DNA from: Lachnospiraceae bacterium
GTDB lineage: Bacteria > Bacillota > Clostridia > Lachnospirales > Lachnospiraceae
Length of the DNA: 10,806 nucleotides
NCBI GenBank assembly: GCA_009774155.1
Contig: VSNE01000451.1
Location: 1 to 10,806 of the forward strand
Direction: 5' to 3'
Shown here: positions 1 to 7,301 of the stretch, one piece after another
Position numbering within the stretch: the first letter of the stretch is position 1
How the letters are laid out: every line of letters begins with the position of its first letter
Position numbers and translations under genes: made by a program
The notes under the pieces: model-generated
Databases searched by the model: none
What the model was told of the DNA's origin: nothing
The model's input: only the letters and a program-made list of their open reading frames with translations

Positions 1-225
1 ATCGGATTGCTGATATGCAGTGACAAGGATGAGACTGAGGTACGTTGGGCGTTCAGGGGCGTACATACACCGATGGGTGTTGCCTCATACGATAATGTGA
101 ACACCGTGGACGATTCAAATCTATTACCTTCTGCGGAGGAGCTCCAAGCTCGGATAAAACTTCTGGAACAAGAAATAAACAATAAGGGGATAAATATAAG
201 TTTCACTTCTGATGACACTGTATAA
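1..225 (+). CDS. YhcG/DUF1016-type PDDEXK nuclease, C-terminal fragment (5' end outside window)
   Basis: The frame is open from the first base and ends at a TAA at 223-225, so only about 74 C-terminal residues are visible. They begin IGLLICSDKDE, continue through a VRWAFRGVHTPMGVASYD segment and end with a LPSAEELQARI helix. This order (buried GLLIC strand, charged turn, PMGVAxY strand, then a LPxxEEL helix) is what I know from the end of the YhcG/DUF1016 family. These are PDDEXK-fold proteins common in mobile and defence-associated regions, probably acting on DNA in the cytoplasm. The catalytic D/E-x-K residues would lie upstream of the window and cannot be checked. An internal TTG at position 7 is only an artefact of the truncation. 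The gene converges with the leftward operon ending at 328 and is closed by the hairpin at 234-252. Confidence 0.72.
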   Translation: MGLLICSDKDETEVRWAFRGVHTPMGVASYDNVNTVDDSNLLPSAEELQARIKLLEQEINNKGINISFTSDDTV

Positions 226-230
226 TCCCA

Positions 231-258
231 AAACTGCGACAACCTGTCGCAGCTTTTT
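231..258. terminator. Bidirectional intrinsic terminator
   Basis: A perfect 8-bp stem, CTGCGACA (234-241) and TGTCGCAG (245-252), encloses a 3-nt loop. It is followed by CTTTTT on the plus strand and by TTTT on the minus strand. It starts 8 nt after the nuclease stop and lies 76 nt beyond the stop of the converging operon, so it can serve both. Confidence 0.8.
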
Positions 259-327
259 GAACCAACATATTCTGCATTATTCGCATTTTATCTATGCAAA
301 AAGATAAATAGCGGTTATTTGAATGCT

Positions 328-1116
328 TTACTTTTTCAGGATATGATATAGGATTTGGCCTACCGGGAGACCGATAGCTACCTTTTTGTTGATACGGTAG
401 TAAGGGGTCACTATCGGTTCGGCTTTATATCTGTTAGTACCGACCTGTTGCACTGTCTGGGCTCCAGTCTGGACTCCCCATCGCTCATTGATCTGGAAGT
501 CGAAATATCCTCCAAATGTGGAGCGTCCATAGTAGCCAATCATTGCCGGCGGCATTGGCATTCCGTTTGCCATTCGTGGAGGCTGCCCAAAATAATATTC
601 ACCGAAGATAGTTGCAGACAACCTCGGCGTAAATTGATACGAGATGCCCCCGTTAAGGCCGTATTGGGTATGGAGTCCGTTGAAATAGCCGTATTTGTTG
701 ACTATTCCACCTGTATGGAATCTAAAATTGCCGGCAGACTGATAGATACCGAACTCTTCGCTGTCTATCAGCATCAACCCCGGGAAAGACCTTGTGCTTC
801 CGGAGGCAACAATCGCTCCGCTTTTCCATTGAAACAGACTTGACACTCCCGGAGTGAAAGGGAAAATAGGGATATGCAGGTCGAGAGGCTTAGCTAAAGT
901 ATATGGGAAAAGAGGGTGCACCGCCGGAGTATATTCAAAATGATACGGCCCTGTGTGTGTTGTTCCGGATACGCTGTCAGGCTTCACCGCTCCGTCCATA
1001 CTGATACCCTCGAACTTGATATGTCCAAGTGAAACTGAATCATTTAATTCAGCCTGAGAGAAACATTCTGACGGTATAACCGCGATAAGTAATGCCCAAA
1101 GGTGCTTATGTTTCAT
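328..1116 (-). CDS. Secreted outer-membrane beta-barrel-like protein of unknown function
   Basis: This 262-aa protein starts with a signal peptide: a basic/polar MKHKH start, a hydrophobic LWALLIAVI core and a likely cut after FSQ near residue 21. The mature part is rich in aromatic residues and glycine, with alternating strands in its second half such as YGLNGGISYQFTPRLSATIFGEYYFG. That suggests a small barrel or a surface-exposed beta protein of the outer membrane. I recognise no named family. It is the third gene of the kinase/regulator operon, only 2 bp after the regulator stop, so it is probably co-transcribed and may be an output or accessory sensor of that system. The start is fixed by the signal peptide and the tight junction. 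A long opposite-strand frame at 355-843 is a shadow. Confidence 0.8.
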   Translation of the reverse strand: MKHKHLWALLIAVIPSECFSQAELNDSVSLGHIKFEGISMDGAVKPDSVSGTTHTGPYHFEYTPAVHPLFPYTLAKPLDLHIPIFPFTPGVSSLFQWKSGAIVASGSTRSFPGLMLIDSEEFGIYQSAGNFRFHTGGIVNKYGYFNGLHTQYGLNGGISYQFTPRLSATIFGEYYFGQPPRMANGMPMPPAMIGYYGRSTFGGYFDFQINERWGVQTGAQTVQQVGTNRYKAEPIVTPYYRINKKVAIGLPVGQILYHILKK

Positions 1117-1118
1117 AA

Positions 1119-1805
1119 TTACTGAGTTTTAACGGTTAACATATAGCCGAAGCCTCGCTGGTTGATGATGCTGATGTTAGTGTCATGGCGGAAAGCACGG
1201 CGGAGTTTGTGTATATAGCCGTGGAGAGAGTTGCGGTTGCTGATCTCATCACGCCCCCAGACGGCAATCATCAGTTCGGAGGCATCAACGGTCTTGCCAA
1301 TGTTTGAAGCCAACTTTTCCAATATTCGAGCCTCAATATTGGATATGACAAATTCTTTTCCATTGAAAATCAACAGTTGGTTTGTTGCATCGAATTTATA
1401 ACTGCCAATTAAATATGCAATGCTCTCAGCATGGTTGTGGGTCTTATTACGAAGAAGAGCCTTTATTCTCACAAGTAGCTCACGAAGTTCAAACGGCTTT
1501 TTGAGATAGTCGTTTGCTCCGATGTCGAAACCTTCCTCGACATCGTCAATCGTGCTTTTGGCTGTTAGGAAAATAATGGGTACACTTGTGGAGATGCGTC
1601 GTATCTCCTTTGCCATAGCAAATCCGTCGAGCCGTGGCATCATCACATCAGCGACAATCAAGTCGGCAGTCTCGGTCTTGTATTTGGCAAGTCCTTCAAT
1701 ACCGTCGAATGCTGCAACAACATCGAAGCCCTGCTGACGCAGAGTGTCGCATACTATCAGCGAAAGGTCGCGCTCGTCCTCAACGAAAAGTATTTTAGCT
1801 TTCAT
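1119..1805 (-). CDS. OmpR/PhoB-family response regulator
   Basis: This 228-aa DNA-binding response regulator has a receiver domain at residues 1-120. It carries the acidic pair E9/D10, the phospho-acceptor D53 in DLIVADVMMPRLDG, the switch T81 in FLTAK and K103 before P104. A winged-helix output domain occupies residues 130-226 and ends in the typical INQRGFGYML wing. I chose the ATG at 1805 (MKAKILFVEDE), because 26 extra residues from an upstream start would be foreign to the family. With this start the gene overlaps the kinase by 11 bp, the translational coupling usual for cognate pairs. It should be phosphorylated by the neighbouring kinase. The 16-bp direct repeats at 3271-3307 are the obvious candidate binding site, which would allow autoregulation and control of the divergent receptor gene. 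Confidence 0.95.
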   Translation of the reverse strand: MKAKILFVEDERDLSLIVCDTLRQQGFDVVAAFDGIEGLAKYKTETADLIVADVMMPRLDGFAMAKEIRRISTSVPIIFLTAKSTIDDVEEGFDIGANDYLKKPFELRELLVRIKALLRNKTHNHAESIAYLIGSYKFDATNQLLIFNGKEFVISNIEARILEKLASNIGKTVDASELMIAVWGRDEISNRNSLHGYIHKLRRAFRHDTNISIINQRGFGYMLTVKTQ

Positions 1806-3096
1806 GTCTGTCGAATTTAATTGTGAATACTGAACCGTGCCCCTCCTGACTTTTAACAGATATGCTCCAGCCCATCTTTTCAAGAATGTGTTTCACATAA
1901 TAGAGGCCGATTCCATAGCCGCGCACATCTTGACGATTCCCGTGCGGCACACGGTAGAACTTATCAAAGATATAAGGCAAGCTCTTTGCCGGTATGCCTA
2001 TGCCATTGTCTGCAACCTCTATGTTGTCAGCGTTTAACTTTATGTTGATTGCCACGGATTCGCCCGAATATTTGATTGCATTGTCAATCAGATTATTCAG
2101 CACATTCGATAGATGCGATTTGTCAGCCGTTACTGAGATATCACCCTCTGACCGCACCTCTATTGCAATTTCCTTATCGCCTCTCATTCTCTGTGCCTCC
2201 GCGATCTCATCGGCAAGTGCTGGCAAATCAATTTTCTCCGGCTTTAAGGTCATCGTTTTCCGACGTTCCATACTCATGGCGAGTATATTCTCTACAAGTT
2301 CGCCAAGGCGTTTGAGTTGCTTCATGGCTATTGTGAGATAAGCCCCTTTTTTCTCCGGGTCGTTGGAGGTATCGTAGTTGAGCAGAGCATCGTTGGCGGA
2401 GTAGGCAATGGAGATTGGTGTTTTTAACTCGTGGGTCATGTTACTGACGAAATCATCCTTCATTTCCTCGATGGTGCGCAATCGGGACACCGTTCGGAAC
2501 AGATACCAGAATGCAGCGGCAAAAGAGAGCATTAGAAGGAATATGGAGACGATCACACCCATCATCTGAGAAAGGATATGGCGGGTAAGAGGGGTAATGT
2601 ATGCTTTATAATAGACATCTTCGTTAGGATTGATGACAATCCTGAACGTGTCATATCCCGAATGACTCTGAATCTTTGTATTGCTGAAAAGTACGGAGTC
2701 GTTTCCGTTTACAACTTCCACTGCCACAAATTCCGGATAAATGTATCTACGGGAAAGATGTTCATTGAGTACGCTATCCATAACAACCATATCAAAGCCA
2801 ATATATTTATCCATGATAGTATGGAATTGTTTGCTCATCGCATCAATCATCTGATTGGAGTAAGGGGTCTCTTCCGCTAACAAGGCTTTTTCTTCTACGA
2901 CTGTCCCATCGGCTTCTGTTCGTACGGAGATAAGTTGTCCGTTCTTATCCCTATAAGTTGACGCCTCTGCTTTTCTCGGAGCCTTGGAATTTACAGAATC
3001 TGCGTCTTCCTGCATGGTAAAATTTGAAGCGAGAGCTTGCGCTCTGCCAGCACGAACCATGAGGTCATCAATGTCAGCATCCGTCATGGCCGCCAT
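1795..3096 (-). CDS. Sensor histidine kinase, main body (N-terminus split off by a frameshift)
   Basis: From the ATG at 3096 this frame encodes 433 residues: an extracytoplasmic sensor segment (about 1-175), a transmembrane helix (about 178-200), a HisKA domain with H222 in SNMTHELKTPIS, and a HATPase_c domain. The ATPase domain shows the N box NLIDNAIKYS (335-344), G1 box DNGIGIP (363-369), F box FDKFYR (377-382) and G2 box GYGIGLYYVK (393-402). All catalytic motifs are intact. The normal first membrane helix is missing from this frame. It is encoded just upstream in another frame (3107-3220), and dropping one A from the A7 run at 3113-3119 joins them into a kinase of about 474 residues. As read, a product started at 3096 would have no N-terminal membrane anchor, so its sensor part would not be exported correctly. 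The cause could be a real inactivating mutation, a phase switch or a sequencing error. It overlaps the regulator gene by 11 bp. Confidence 0.9.
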   Translation of the reverse strand: MAAMTDADIDDLMVRAGRAQALASNFTMQEDADSVNSKAPRKAEASTYRDKNGQLISVRTEADGTVVEEKALLAEETPYSNQMIDAMSKQFHTIMDKYIGFDMVVMDSVLNEHLSRRYIYPEFVAVEVVNGNDSVLFSNTKIQSHSGYDTFRIVINPNEDVYYKAYITPLTRHILSQMMGVIVSIFLLMLSFAAAFWYLFRTVSRLRTIEEMKDDFVSNMTHELKTPISIAYSANDALLNYDTSNDPEKKGAYLTIAMKQLKRLGELVENILAMSMERRKTMTLKPEKIDLPALADEIAEAQRMRGDKEIAIEVRSEGDISVTADKSHLSNVLNNLIDNAIKYSGESVAINIKLNADNIEVADNGIGIPAKSLPYIFDKFYRVPHGNRQDVRGYGIGLYYVKHILEKMGWSISVKSQEGHGSVFTIKFDRHES

Positions 3097-3106
3097 TACT
3101 TCCCGT

Positions 3107-3220
3107 TCAACGTTTTTTTCTTATGGATTCATACAGTTGGACAAGGTAAAATACATTGCAGCCAAAAATCACCGCAATGACAGATATGAATATTATGGAG
3201 TTGATTCTAAACTTTTTCAT
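3107..3220 (-). pseudogene. Frameshifted N-terminal fragment of the histidine kinase (first membrane helix)
   Basis: The ATG at 3218-3220 starts a 37-aa frame, MKKFRINSIIFISVIAVIFG followed by CNVFYLVQLYESIRKKR and a stop. It has a short basic N-terminus, a hydrophobic helix at about residues 8-28 and a polar exit: the usual start of a Bacteroidales two-membrane-helix sensor kinase. At the A7 run (plus-strand T at 3113-3119) the frame slips. With six A the reading would continue as RKNVEREVMAAM straight into the downstream kinase frame. I therefore treat this as the broken 5' end of the kinase and not as a separate gene. Upstream ATG or alternative starts as far as 3400 add residues with no family sense. 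Confidence 0.85.
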
Positions 3221-3223
3221 ACG

Positions 3224-3231
3224 CAAATTTA
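3224..3231 (-). promoter_or_regulatory. Possible -7 box for the kinase operon
   Basis: On the minus strand TAAATTTG fits the Bacteroides -7 consensus TAnnTTTG. It lies only 3 nt before the proposed ATG at 3220, so transcription would start at or in the start codon. No clear TTG/TTTG -33 element sits 19-21 bp upstream. It is therefore weak: either a leaderless, activator-dependent promoter or a chance match. Confidence 0.25.
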
Positions 3232-3270
3232 CTAATAATCTTCTGTTATGCATATCAGTACATTGCAGAT

Positions 3271-3307
3271 TTAAGACTAAATAAGGAAGACTTAAGACTA
3301 AATAAGG
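3271..3307. repeat. 16-bp direct repeat with 21-bp period, candidate response-regulator operator
   Basis: TTAAGACTAAATAAGG occurs perfectly at 3271-3286 and again at 3292-3307, separated by 5 bp. The 21-bp period is two helical turns, so both copies face the same side of DNA, as expected for a tandem-binding OmpR-family regulator. The pair sits between the divergent kinase operon and receptor gene. It lies about 40 bp upstream of the receptor's -7 box and a similar distance from the possible kinase -7 box. That the neighbouring regulator binds here is an inference. Confidence 0.6.
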
Positions 3308-3320
3308 TTGGACATAATGA

Positions 3321-3347
3321 TTGGTGGCAGGTTTAGTGGTAACTTTG
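3321..3347 (+). promoter_or_regulatory. Promoter of the outer-membrane receptor operon
   Basis: TAACTTTG at 3340-3347 matches the Bacteroides -7 box TAnnTTTG. The nearest TTG (3321-3323) is only 16 bp upstream, short of the usual 19-21, so the -33 element is poor. A weak -33 with direct repeats ending at 3307 fits activator-dependent initiation. The predicted start near 3353 would leave a leader of about 60 nt before the ATG at 3414. Confidence 0.5.
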
Positions 3348-3413
3348 CGGCGATAGTTTAATCTTGGAGCCGCGAGCACTTCGTGGTTGTGCCATAACAA
3401 TAATATAACGGTT

Positions 3414-5450
3414 ATGAAGAGAAATTATATTATATTTATTGCTATGATAGCTGTCAATTCCATGATGGCACAGAGTGAAATGCCTGACAGTATTGAAGGT
3501 CGGGAACTTAATGAGGTAGTTGTCAAAGGCGAAAAACCACAAATCAAGGGGAAGGACGGCATTATGGTCGTTGACCTGCCGAACATCGTAAAGGACAAGC
3601 CCGTTTCCAATATCCTGGAGGCCCTCGGTTATCTCCCCGGTGTAGTTGACAACAACGGCATGATTGGTCTTGCCGGGGCTTCTGATGTAACAATCATCCT
3701 CAACGGCGAACTGACAAACATGCCGATGCAGAACCTATATCAACTACTTTATACAACACCCATTGACCGATTGAAAACAGTGGAGGTAATGTACACCGCC
3801 CCTGCAAAATATCATGTCAACGGTGCTGTGATAAACGTGGTGCTTAAAACGCCGACGCCACTTGACGGCCTGCAAGGACAAGTCCGCGCCGGATATAATC
3901 AGGGGCATTATGGCTCTTACGGCGGAGGTCTTGCCGCCACATACGCTGTCAATGACTGGACTTTTGACCTCAATTATGGGCTATCTCGTTCTAAAAGCTG
4001 GAATCACGAGGTGACATACTCCAATCATCTGATTGAGGGTCAGCGGTCAATGATTGAAGATAACATGCGTCGGATCTCTGAGAGTTGGAGCAACACCATC
4101 TATGCTGCGGCTACATATAAGGGATTGCGACTAACTTACAACGGGCAGATTACTTCGTCGGCTAAAGGTCGGAGTCTTTCAGACGGCACACTTGGCAGTT
4201 TCACCAACAACTACATCTATGACGAACCTATAAACTATCATAATATAGCAATGCGTTATTCAGCACCTTTCGGTCTGACGGTAGGAGGTGACTATACATA
4301 TTATGGAGAGAAACGTAACCAATCGCTTTTTCAAAAAAGTGCTTACCTGCTTGGAGAATTGAATAAGCAAGACATCAACCGCTGGCACATATATCTTGAC
4401 CAACAGCATCAGCTTGGCAAATGGCAACTCAGTTATGGCGTTGAATATCAGAGAGCCGATGACAGTAGTTCACAAAAGATTGGTGATTCTGAGGGATTCT
4501 CAGGCACGACATCAGAGGATTTGGCCGATGCCTACATAGGGGTTCAGCGCTCTTTCGATTGGGGATTGTCGTTCATCGTGTCGGCAAAGGGCGAGTATTA
4601 TCACAACAACTATCAGCACAACTGGAATTTCATTCCACAACTCGGCGCCACCTATTACAAGACGCCGAAAAGCATTTTCCAACTGAACCTCTCTACCATA
4701 CGCGTTTATCCCTCATATTGGGAACTGCGCAACGGCACATCTCACATCAACCCGTATGCAAAAGTCTTAGGAAATCCGTCATTGCAGCCCTATCTCAACT
4801 ATGCCGGACAGTTCAGCTACATCTTCAAGCAGAAATATGTTGCCACTCTTTATGTTCAGTATGCCGACAAAGCCACAGTGCAACTTCCTTACCAGTCGCC
4901 GGACGAGTTAAGTCTAATCTACCAAACTATCAACACGAACTACAAGCGCACGGTTGGCCTTAACCTCAACGTGCCGTTCAATGTAGGCTACATCTGGAAT
5001 GCGACTGCCACGGCCAACGTATTCAACCAGAGAGAAAAGGCTGACCATTTCCATGACATCAGTTTTGACAACAAGAAGTGGATATTCTATGGTGCGCTGA
5101 ACAACTCATTCAAGTTCAGCCAGAATAGCCCCTTGTCTCTATCAGTGGACTTCACTTATATCTCTCCGTCAATTCAGGGACTTGCCGACCTGTCCGCACT
5201 GTGGAAAGTTGACGCTGGTGTGAAATGGCAATTCGGCAAGAAGCGTTGCTGCGAAATTGACCTGCAAGCCAACGATATATTCAACCGCTGGTCGCCGACA
5301 ATGACAATCAGACATGCAGGACAGGATTACCGAATGAAAGTTCGTGATATGACCCGCAATCTCAAACTTACATTCATATGGCGCTTCAACGGCTTCAAAC
5401 CAAAGAACGAATCCGGCATCGACACCTCGCGGTTCGGTACAGGTAAATAA
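3414..5450 (+). CDS. TonB-receptor-like outer-membrane beta-barrel protein (OMP_b-brl_3 type)
   Basis: This 678-aa outer-membrane protein has a signal peptide (MKRNYIIFIAMIAVNSMMAQ, cut near residue 20). A short TonB-box-like stretch ELNEVVVKGEKP (31-42) follows, then a plug domain at about 45-146 with the typical closing TVEVMYTAPAKYHVNGAVIN segment. The rest, 147-678, is a long aromatic-rich beta-barrel ending in LTFIWRFNGFKPK...DTSRFG, the ending I know from Bacteroidetes barrels of the PF14905 type. The N-terminal carboxypeptidase-like domain common in this group is absent. It presumably moves or senses a ligand across the outer membrane, but the substrate cannot be read from sequence. 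I chose the ATG at 3414 because it begins a clean signal peptide; the TTG at 3387 adds nine unrelated residues. It is divergent from the two-component operon and is followed after 9 bp by a lipoprotein. Confidence 0.9.
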   Translation: MKRNYIIFIAMIAVNSMMAQSEMPDSIEGRELNEVVVKGEKPQIKGKDGIMVVDLPNIVKDKPVSNILEALGYLPGVVDNNGMIGLAGASDVTIILNGELTNMPMQNLYQLLYTTPIDRLKTVEVMYTAPAKYHVNGAVINVVLKTPTPLDGLQGQVRAGYNQGHYGSYGGGLAATYAVNDWTFDLNYGLSRSKSWNHEVTYSNHLIEGQRSMIEDNMRRISESWSNTIYAAATYKGLRLTYNGQITSSAKGRSLSDGTLGSFTNNYIYDEPINYHNIAMRYSAPFGLTVGGDYTYYGEKRNQSLFQKSAYLLGELNKQDINRWHIYLDQQHQLGKWQLSYGVEYQRADDSSSQKIGDSEGFSGTTSEDLADAYIGVQRSFDWGLSFIVSAKGEYYHNNYQHNWNFIPQLGATYYKTPKSIFQLNLSTIRVYPSYWELRNGTSHINPYAKVLGNPSLQPYLNYAGQFSYIFKQKYVATLYVQYADKATVQLPYQSPDELSLIYQTINTNYKRTVGLNLNVPFNVGYIWNATATANVFNQREKADHFHDISFDNKKWIFYGALNNSFKFSQNSPLSLSVDFTYISPSIQGLADLSALWKVDAGVKWQFGKKRCCEIDLQANDIFNRWSPTMTIRHAGQDYRMKVRDMTRNLKLTFIWRFNGFKPKNESGIDTSRFGTGK

Positions 5451-5459
5451 TCGCGCATC

Positions 5460-5672
5460 ATGAAAAAATCCAAATACATATTCATAAGTTTGTGTATAAG
5501 CGCCATACTCCTATGTATGCTTAATTCATGTGGACTTGAAAAGAGAGTTATTGTCACAACGAGAGGACATGAAGCGACATATCCAAATGGGCATCAAACT
5601 CCGAGATATGATTTATTGCAGGATTATGATGGTTCTCCAAGAGACACTGTACTAAACTACAGAATAAGATAA
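5460..5672 (+). CDS. Small lipoprotein, function unknown
   Basis: The 70-aa product begins with a lysine-rich tip, a hydrophobic core and the lipobox LNSC, with Cys24 followed by Gly. It is thus a predicted type II-signal lipoprotein with only 47 mature residues (CGLEKRVIVTTRGHEATYPN and onward). The mature part is polar and contains no motif I recognise. It starts 9 bp after the receptor stop, so it is almost certainly in the same transcript and may associate with that barrel at the outer membrane. No T-run terminator follows on the plus strand; the inverted repeat at 5690-5728 lies 17 bp downstream. Confidence 0.75.
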   Translation: MKKSKYIFISLCISAILLCMLNSCGLEKRVIVTTRGHEATYPNGHQTPRYDLLQDYDGSPRDTVLNYRIR

Positions 5673-5689
5673 AGCTGTGTTTATAACAA

Positions 5690-5728
5690 AGCATCCAGTT
5701 TCTGGCATAAGGTTAGAAACTGGATGCT
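5690..5728. terminator. Strong hairpin between convergent receptor/lipoprotein and relaxase operons
   Basis: AGCATCCAGTTTCT (5690-5703) and AGAAACTGGATGCT (5715-5728) form a perfect 14-bp stem with an 11-nt loop. On the minus strand it is followed by TTTGTTAT, a usable U-rich tail 20 nt beyond the relaxase stop. On the plus strand it is followed by AAAAC, so termination of the lipoprotein transcript would need another mechanism. It probably also blocks read-through collision between the two operons. Confidence 0.65.
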
Positions 5729-5747
5729 AAAACTAATTGCAAAAAAA

Positions 5748-6854
5748 TTACATGTGCATTCCGCCTGTCATAGTGTTTGGATTCTGACCTCGTTTGATGG
5801 CTCTGAATCGGCGCAGGGCTTCCTGTACGGGTAAATCCATGTGCGCGGCTCGATATTCGGGCCATGTTATGCCTCCGCCGCTTGAAAAGCCTTGTTCTTC
5901 CTGCGGTGAAGATTGTTGTGGCGATTGTACTGTTATTTGTTGCAATCTGTCGGCATGATTGGAGTAGTTGCATTTTGAGGTAGCCTCGCCTCGGATATTG
6001 GCACGTATCTGTTCGGAGTTTTTGAATGCCCTTACAAGACTGTCGTAGGTATATCTCTTATCTATTTTTGAAGATGGGAAACGTTTGCCATCTTTGATAT
6101 AGAATGTACCTGTTATCTTTGATGGATCAGAAGGAGAATAGCGATGCTCAACAGAAATACCCTTGCGCTTTAACTCTGCAACATATTCATTCCAGTTTGT
6201 AACGTAAGCGTTAGCAAATGCGGCATTACAGAGATTGAACACTTCATAACGCATCTTCTCTCTGCCTCGGAGTTTCTCTACATTCGTGTTCCGCTTATCG
6301 GTTGCCATGTGCAGCCCGTACTTCTTATTAAGAGCCTTACATACTCTCTCGTTACGTTTGAAATTGGTGGTCTGCGAGAGAATCTTTCCGTTGTTGTTGA
6401 CGCGGCTGAACACAAGGTGGCAATGCGGATGCGCCTTATCGTAGTGACGGACGACGATGAAAGGCGTGTTGACCAATCCCATCTGCTTCATGTATTCAAT
6501 GGCTATATCGGCCATTCGCTCATCGGTCATAGTCGGGGCATCATCAGGGTGAAAGTCGAGCGAGATATGACCCACCGGACTCTCGATAGGTTTCCTTGTT
6601 CTTGTTGGTCGGGCGATGTCGTCAGCCATCGCCTTGCGGCCTTCATAGACTCTGACATCGTCAGACATCCCGATAAGTTTCCAATCCTTTGACAGATGAT
6701 CGAGAATGTCCTCCCCCTTGTTGGCCTCATACTTTCGCTCATCGGTCTTATACTTCTGAGCGGCTTCCGCGCTCAGTTTCTCTTCAAGTGTCCGGCGCGT
6801 CACATAGTTAACGCAGTTGCCGAAACTCTTGCCGTTAATGATGTATGCAATCAT
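5748..6854 (-). CDS. Relaxase / mobilization nuclease (MobB-like)
   Basis: This 368-aa relaxase would nick and covalently bind one strand at oriT to start conjugative transfer. Motif I is the N-terminal MIAYIINGKSFGNCVNYVTR, with Y17 the likely nucleophile by analogy to the GALAY tyrosine of related Bacteroides relaxases (Y4 is an alternative). A HISLDFHPDD strand at 96-105 follows. The metal-binding three-histidine motif is HYDKAHPHCH at 137-146. After the catalytic half come a charged region and a Gln/Ser-rich linker (about 308-326), then a short helical tail. I chose the ATG at 6854 because motif I begins there; the upstream ATG at 6890 would overlap the MobC-like gene and adds 12 residues with no relaxase character. 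The gene lies 13 bp downstream of the MobC-like gene. No coupling-protein gene follows it leftward; instead a terminator hairpin and unrelated cargo appear. Confidence 0.92.
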   Translation of the reverse strand: MIAYIINGKSFGNCVNYVTRRTLEEKLSAEAAQKYKTDERKYEANKGEDILDHLSKDWKLIGMSDDVRVYEGRKAMADDIARPTRTRKPIESPVGHISLDFHPDDAPTMTDERMADIAIEYMKQMGLVNTPFIVVRHYDKAHPHCHLVFSRVNNNGKILSQTTNFKRNERVCKALNKKYGLHMATDKRNTNVEKLRGREKMRYEVFNLCNAAFANAYVTNWNEYVAELKRKGISVEHRYSPSDPSKITGTFYIKDGKRFPSSKIDKRYTYDSLVRAFKNSEQIRANIRGEATSKCNYSNHADRLQQITVQSPQQSSPQEEQGFSSGGGITWPEYRAAHMDLPVQEALRRFRAIKRGQNPNTMTGGMHM

Positions 6855-6867
6855 AAAAATTAAGGGC

Positions 6868-7251
6868 TTAATCGTTATTGAATTTTCCAAAGAGGCATCG
6901 GAACTTGCCGAGGTAAAACTCAGCCTCTGCTGCCATCGCTTCGAGTCCGTGGATATGGCAGAGCCTTACGAACTGGTTGAAGTTGTTGCTGAAGCCGGAT
7001 AGAGCACGGGCTATCCGCAGTTCTTCCTCAGTCAGCCGTGGAACAATCTTCGGATTGAGCGACACGGCACGGATATATTCGCTCACGCAGGAGAGTCCGC
7101 TGCGATGAAAGTTCTCCATCAGCACGGCATCCTGTTCCTTGTTGAATTTGGTGGGTCTGATTATTGACTGCTTTTCATTTTCGGGAAGAGCCGGGCGACC
7201 GTTGCGGTTGCCGTTCTTCAGATTTGACTTGGTGGTTGTCTTGGGCTTCAT
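6868..7251 (-). CDS. MobC-like relaxosome accessory protein (often called MobA in Bacteroides elements)
   Basis: This 127-aa basic protein has a disordered Lys/Asn-rich N-terminus (1-30). A ribbon-helix-helix-like DNA-binding segment at about 30-70 includes IRPTKFNKEQ, SGLSCVSEYIRAVSL and NPKIVPRL. The C-terminal helices carry the characteristic LSGFSNNFNQFVRLCH motif (84-99), equivalent to the NNLNQ motif of the MobC family. Such proteins bind oriT, open it and help the relaxase to load. It is the first gene of a two-gene leftward mob operon, and its start is directly next to the cluster of inverted repeats at 7302-7388, which is where its binding site would be expected. Confidence 0.88.
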   Translation of the reverse strand: MKPKTTTKSNLKNGNRNGRPALPENEKQSIIRPTKFNKEQDAVLMENFHRSGLSCVSEYIRAVSLNPKIVPRLTEEELRIARALSGFSNNFNQFVRLCHIHGLEAMAAEAEFYLGKFRCLFGKFNND

Positions 7252-7301
7252 AGGGCGTATGGGATTGAAGGGTGGATAATTGGAGGGGGTAAATCACGGT
7301 T

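Noticed and set aside
355..843. 162-aa plus-strand frame opposite the secreted barrel-like gene
   Set aside because: It is fully antisense to a gene with a clear signal peptide and operon junction, and its translation has no domain character.
1805..1883. Longer start for the response regulator (254 aa)
   Set aside because: The extra 26 residues precede the canonical receiver start (KAKILFVEDE) and would create an unusual 89-bp overlap with the kinase.
3109..3120. Programmed -1 ribosomal frameshift at the A7 run
   Set aside because: A -1 slip reaches a stop within a few codons; only a +1 shift (or loss of one A) joins the kinase frames. A classical slippery-heptamer mechanism therefore does not fit.
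4559..4963. 134-aa frame inside the outer-membrane receptor
   Set aside because: It is an out-of-frame shadow of an intact barrel with no plausible start site or motif.
6309..6692. 127-aa plus-strand frame opposite the relaxase
   Set aside because: It is antisense to the conserved catalytic motifs of the relaxase, so the open frame is a by-product of that gene's codons.
7261..7291. G-rich stretch as a possible G-quadruplex
   Set aside because: The G runs are uneven, and four proper runs of three G with short loops are not present.
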